From positions 1 to 32,674 of IMG/VR virus record IMGVR_UViG_3300015374_000034: a stretch of DNA of 32,674 nt. One strand, written 5' to 3'. The stretch is from a virus. Shown here in pieces: positions 30,233 to 32,674 of the stretch. Below the pieces are notes generated by a model. That model was not told where the DNA came from and ran no database searches. It saw only the letters and a list, made by a program, of their open reading frames with translations. Position numbers and translations under genes: made by a program. Each line of letters starts with the position of its first letter. Position 1 is the first letter of the stretch.

Positions 30233-30272
30233 CGAGAAGTCCTTGCGGACTGTCGGTGGCGACGTCTAGCGT
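30233..30272 (+). promoter_or_regulatory. Promoter candidate of the RNA element: AGAAGTCCTTGCGG and TAGCGT
   Basis: AGAAGTCCTTGCGG at 30235-30248 repeats the connector-operon box. Within it TTGCGG (30243-30248) is followed 18 nt later by TAGCGT (30267-30272), so a housekeeping reading as -35/-10 is also possible. Confidence 0.45.
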
Positions 30273-30278
30273 CACCAC

Positions 30279-30441
30279 ACGACTCGGATCGCGGTAGCGA
30301 ACTGGGACAACTGAACATCAGGACCTGAAGTGTCCTAGGGATCGCCCCACGAGGGGCAGATCGCCTGTCGCGTCGAGCCAGAGGGCTCGTAAGGCGGCTC
30401 ATCGCATAGCCAGAAACGGCTGTGCGATGAGCCGCCTTTTT
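30279..30441 (+). ncRNA. Candidate structured non-coding RNA
   Basis: No ORF is supported between the promoter box and the strong terminator. The stretch folds into a series of small hairpins: AGGAC/GTCCT (30320-30336), GCCCC/GGGGC (30344-30357), GAGCC/GGCTC (30375-30388), then the terminator. Own promoter, dense local structure and a U-tract terminator suggest a small RNA of about 160 nt, or a structured leader that is terminated before the next gene. Start is approximate. Confidence 0.45.
30391..30441 (+). terminator. Strong intrinsic terminator with U-tract
   Basis: Stem of 16 bp (AAGGCGGCTCATCGCA with TGCGATGAGCCGCCTT), extended by AGCC/GGCT around AGAAAC and followed by five T's. The only textbook terminator in the window, separating late genes from the DNA metabolism module. 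Confidence 0.92.
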
Positions 30442-30476
30442 GCATTTCCCGCCATTCCAACAGCCCGAGGAGAGCC

Positions 30477-30698
30477 ATGCCGCTCCACTACCGCGGAGAT
30501 CGTTCCGCGGTCTACGACCCGCAGCGACGCACCGGCCTGATCGGCAAGGTCATGGGGCCCGACGTCGACGGCCAGTACCTCGTCTGCACCGACGCCGCCT
30601 ACGACCCGGAGACCGACGTCACCACCGCCGAGGTCCAGATGGTCCTGCACCCCGAGGCCCGCCTCGCCGCGATGCAGCGGGAGCAGGAGGGCGCATGA
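30477..30698 (+). CDS. Small hypothetical protein opening DNA-metabolism operon
   Basis: 73 aa, ATG at 30477 with GAGGAGAG. LHYRGDRSAVYDPQRRTGLI and YLVCTDAAYDPETDVTTAEV suggest a beta-rich soluble protein. Its TGA overlaps the nuclease ATG (ATGA), so the two are coupled. Not recognised. Confidence 0.7.
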   Translation: MPLHYRGDRSAVYDPQRRTGLIGKVMGPDVDGQYLVCTDAAYDPETDVTTAEVQMVLHPEARLAAMQREQEGA

Positions 30699-31711
30699 GC
30701 GACAAGCAGCTGCTCCCGGAGATCACGCCGCTGACCGGGAACTTCCTCCGGCCCAACGGGCTCGGTGGCTACCTGATCCGCCAGTCCGACCTCTCCTCGT
30801 GGTCGCGCTGCCAGGCCCAGAAGATCTACGACGACCAGGCCAAGCACGACCCCGCGGCACCGCAGCCCCACGCCCTCTCCGCCACCGAGTTCGGCTCGGT
30901 CGTGCACTACGCGCTCATGCTCATGGAGCAGGCGATGCACGAGGGCCGCGAGGACGCCGTCGACATCGGCCTGAGCACCTTCGAGTTCTACTGGCAGCCC
31001 GAGAACATCGAGCGCCTGCCCGGCGTGCGCCGCATCACCGAGTGGCTCCCCCGCGAGACCTACGGCGGGCTCCGCGAGCGCGGCCGGCGCACGATCAAGG
31101 ACCACTACGACCTGCTGCGCAAGGACGAGTCCTGGCTGCTCGGGCTGGAGTACCAGTTCGCCGTCCCCATGCCGATCGCCGGCCGGACGCACACGCTCAC
31201 CGGGACCGTGGACCGGATCTCGATCCGCAAGGTCAACCGCAAGCCGTACCTCTCGCTGGACGACAACAAGACCGGGAAGCAGCCCACCTACCTGCGCTGG
31301 AACATGCAGGGCACGGCGTACGCGTGGGCGAGCACGACCCCGGAGTTCTGGCTCGGCTGGACCGAGTCGGGGATGCAGGCGCTGGAGGCTTTTCCCGCCG
31401 AGACCATCGGGCGTCTCGACGAGGTGTTCTCCAGCTGGGGCTATCGCCTCCACAGCGGCTCTCAGTGGGAGTTGCCGCTGGCCTCGCGTCGCTTCCGGTG
31501 GATCAACCTCAAGGAGAACAAGTGGGCCGACGGCGGGTGGCGTAACGCCCGCGACTACGCCCGCCTGATGCTCGCGGTCGACGCCTACGTGCGCGCCTGC
31601 GAGGCCGAGGTCTACGCCATCAACACCACCGGCGAGGTCTGCCGCTACTGCCCGTTCAGGACCACCTGCGGAGGCGTCGGACTCCCGGACGAGGAGGCCG
31701 GCGCGCCATGA
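30695..31711 (+). CDS. Cas4/RecB-like PD-(D/E)XK exonuclease with Fe-S cysteines
   Basis: 338 aa, ATG overlapping the previous stop. N-terminal Cys39 (SRCQ) and a C-terminal triplet C316, C319, C325 (CRYCPFRTTC) form the four-cysteine Fe-S cluster pattern of AddB/Cas4-type nucleases. Nuclease core: FGSVVHYAL (His71), GTVDRI (Asp173), LSLDDNKTG (Asp190, Lys192) and QGTAYAW (Gln205). Longer than Cas4 (about 200 aa) and nearer to phage RecB-like exonucleases. Followed by a RecA-like ATPase, so it likely resects DNA ends for phage recombination or replication. Confidence 0.85.
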   Translation: MSDKQLLPEITPLTGNFLRPNGLGGYLIRQSDLSSWSRCQAQKIYDDQAKHDPAAPQPHALSATEFGSVVHYALMLMEQAMHEGREDAVDIGLSTFEFYWQPENIERLPGVRRITEWLPRETYGGLRERGRRTIKDHYDLLRKDESWLLGLEYQFAVPMPIAGRTHTLTGTVDRISIRKVNRKPYLSLDDNKTGKQPTYLRWNMQGTAYAWASTTPEFWLGWTESGMQALEAFPAETIGRLDEVFSSWGYRLHSGSQWELPLASRRFRWINLKENKWADGGWRNARDYARLMLAVDAYVRACEAEVYAINTTGEVCRYCPFRTTCGGVGLPDEEAGAP

Positions 31712-31878
31712 GCGCGATCAAGCCTCGCAGGACCGGCTACGCCGAGGCCGACGCCCGACGCACGGCTATCGCCAAGACGCTCGCCCGGGTCAACCACCCG
31801 CGCAGCTACCCGCAGGACCACCCACCTTTCAACACCCTCGGCCTCGCTCTCCAGCAGGCCGTCGCAGAGAACGCCTGA
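31708..31878 (+). CDS. Small basic hypothetical protein
   Basis: 56 aa, ATG overlapping the nuclease stop (ATGA). Basic N-terminus (SAIKPRRTGYAEADARRTAI), a HPRSYPQDHPPF segment, and a helical end (LGLALQQAVAENA). Coupled to both neighbours, with AGGAGAG for the next gene just after it. Not recognised. Confidence 0.6.
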   Translation: MSAIKPRRTGYAEADARRTAIAKTLARVNHPRSYPQDHPPFNTLGLALQQAVAENA

Positions 31879-31889
31879 GAAGGAGAGAC

Positions 31890-32674
31890 ATGCCGCTCAT
31901 CATCAAGACCACCGGGTTCGAGGACTTCCTCGGGAAGAACGGGGGCGCCTACCTCAAGGCGCTCATCATGGGTGACCACGGTGTGGGCAAGACCCCGTTC
32001 GCCGCGCAGTGGCCCAAGCCCCTGCTGCTCGACTGCGAGAAGGGCCGGCTCTCGGTCGCCTCGATGGGCATCCCCTACGCCGAGGTCCTCACCTCGGGCG
32101 ACATGGACGCCGCGCTCGACATGCTCCGGCGCGAGTGCCTCAAGCCCGCGGCGTCCCGCAAGTACGAGACGCTCATCATCGACACCTTCGACTCCTACCA
32201 GCGCAAGCTCATCCAGGAGCGACTCAAGGCCGAGAAGAAGGAGTCCCTGTCCGGCTGGGCCGACTGGGGCTGGCTCGACGGCAAGATGATCGGCCTCATC
32301 GAGGCCATCCTCAACCTGCCGATGAACGTGGTGGTCAACCTCCACACCAAGGACGCCACCGAGGACGACGGAGAGACCCAGACCCTCGTCCAGAAGGCCC
32401 GCCTCAAGGGCGACATCAAGGACGCGATCTTCCAGGACTTCGACCTGATCGGCCACATGGAGCAGTCCTACATGGCCGACCCGGAGAAGAAGGGCGAGCG
32501 CATGCGCGTCCGCCAGATCCGCTGGCACTCCGAGCCCAAGTACCCCACGCTGCGCGACCGCTCCAACAAGCTGCCCCGCTTCACCGACGTCACCTTCACG
32601 CCCGACGACTACTGGCGGATCTTCAACAAGATCACCGAGGGGCTCGACGACCTTCCGAAGTCGCGTGATCTGGA
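31890..32674 (+). CDS. RecA-like phage ATPase (Sak4-type recombinase), truncated by window
   Basis: At least 261 aa, running off the right edge. ATG at 31890 with AAGGAGAG. Walker A GDHGVGKT (residues 28-35) and Walker B TLIIDT (94-99) in a RecA-fold core, then VVVNLHT and a long charged C-terminal region. This is the pattern of phage Sak4-like single-strand annealing or RecA-family ATPases that work with the preceding exonuclease in recombination-dependent replication. A P-loop protein of other function cannot be excluded. Confidence 0.75.
   Translation, partial: MPLIIKTTGFEDFLGKNGGAYLKALIMGDHGVGKTPFAAQWPKPLLLDCEKGRLSVASMGIPYAEVLTSGDMDAALDMLRRECLKPAASRKYETLIIDTFDSYQRKLIQERLKAEKKESLSGWADWGWLDGKMIGLIEAILNLPMNVVVNLHTKDATEDDGETQTLVQKARLKGDIKDAIFQDFDLIGHMEQSYMADPEKKGERMRVRQIRWHSEPKYPTLRDRSNKLPRFTDVTFTPDDYWRIFNKITEGLDDLPKSRDL

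Noticed and set aside
1-32674. tRNA genes, CRISPR array, insertion sequence, integrase or att site
   Set aside because: No cloverleaf with CCA-type arms, no regularly spaced repeats with spacers, no transposase or recombinase motifs were seen by eye; absence of a weak att core cannot be proven.

Overview
The window is about 32.7 kb of a high-GC (roughly two-thirds G+C by eye), tightly packed genome of a long-tailed, siphovirus-type phage or prophage of an actinobacterium. Supporting signs are the complete order terminase - portal - protease - scaffold - capsid - connectors - major tail protein - frameshifted tail chaperones - tape measure - tail tip; an Lsr2-type DNA-binding domain; a WhiG/FliA-type sigma factor; GTG/TTG starts with ATGA/GTGA overlaps; and intrinsic terminators that mostly lack a U-tract. 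The host genus cannot be told from the sequence. No integrase, tRNA or CRISPR array was seen. Both edges cut into the genome: the right edge truncates a RecA-like ATPase.

Layout. 158-2618: regulatory module with an Lsr2-like protein, a reverse-strand operon (unknown gene plus sigma factor), three small forward genes and one small reverse gene. 2821-7030: packaging module with a VRR-NUC nuclease, a probable small terminase, four small coupled genes including an HTH protein, and the large terminase. 7110-13297: unknown gene, portal companion, portal, protease, a reverse-strand membrane protein, scaffold, decoration protein and capsid. 13388-14454: lysis cassette (M15 endolysin and three small membrane proteins), unusually placed inside the structural region. 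14550-17588: connector and tail-completion genes. 17816-29700: tail genes. 30002-30441: one small gene, then a promoter, a structured RNA candidate and a strong terminator. 30477-end: start of a DNA metabolism module (Cas4/RecB-like nuclease, RecA-like ATPase).

The main observation is a repeated control system. The 8-mer GCCGAAGT occurs eight times on the forward strand, seven of them just ahead of genes; in four cases (starts at 7697, 9792, 13388, 15178) the start codon follows after exactly 7 nt, the geometry of a -10 element driving a leaderless mRNA. The box resembles the sigma-28/WhiG -10 consensus (GCCGATAA), and the phage carries a sigma factor of that family. A second element, the palindrome CTCAACGSSCGTTGAG and its variants, recurs in intergenic regions. 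At four promoters its centre lies 33.5-35.5 nt upstream of a GAAGT-type box. I infer a phage-encoded sigma/operator regulon that splits the late region into several transcription units separated by hairpin terminators. This is inference from sequence and needs transcript mapping.
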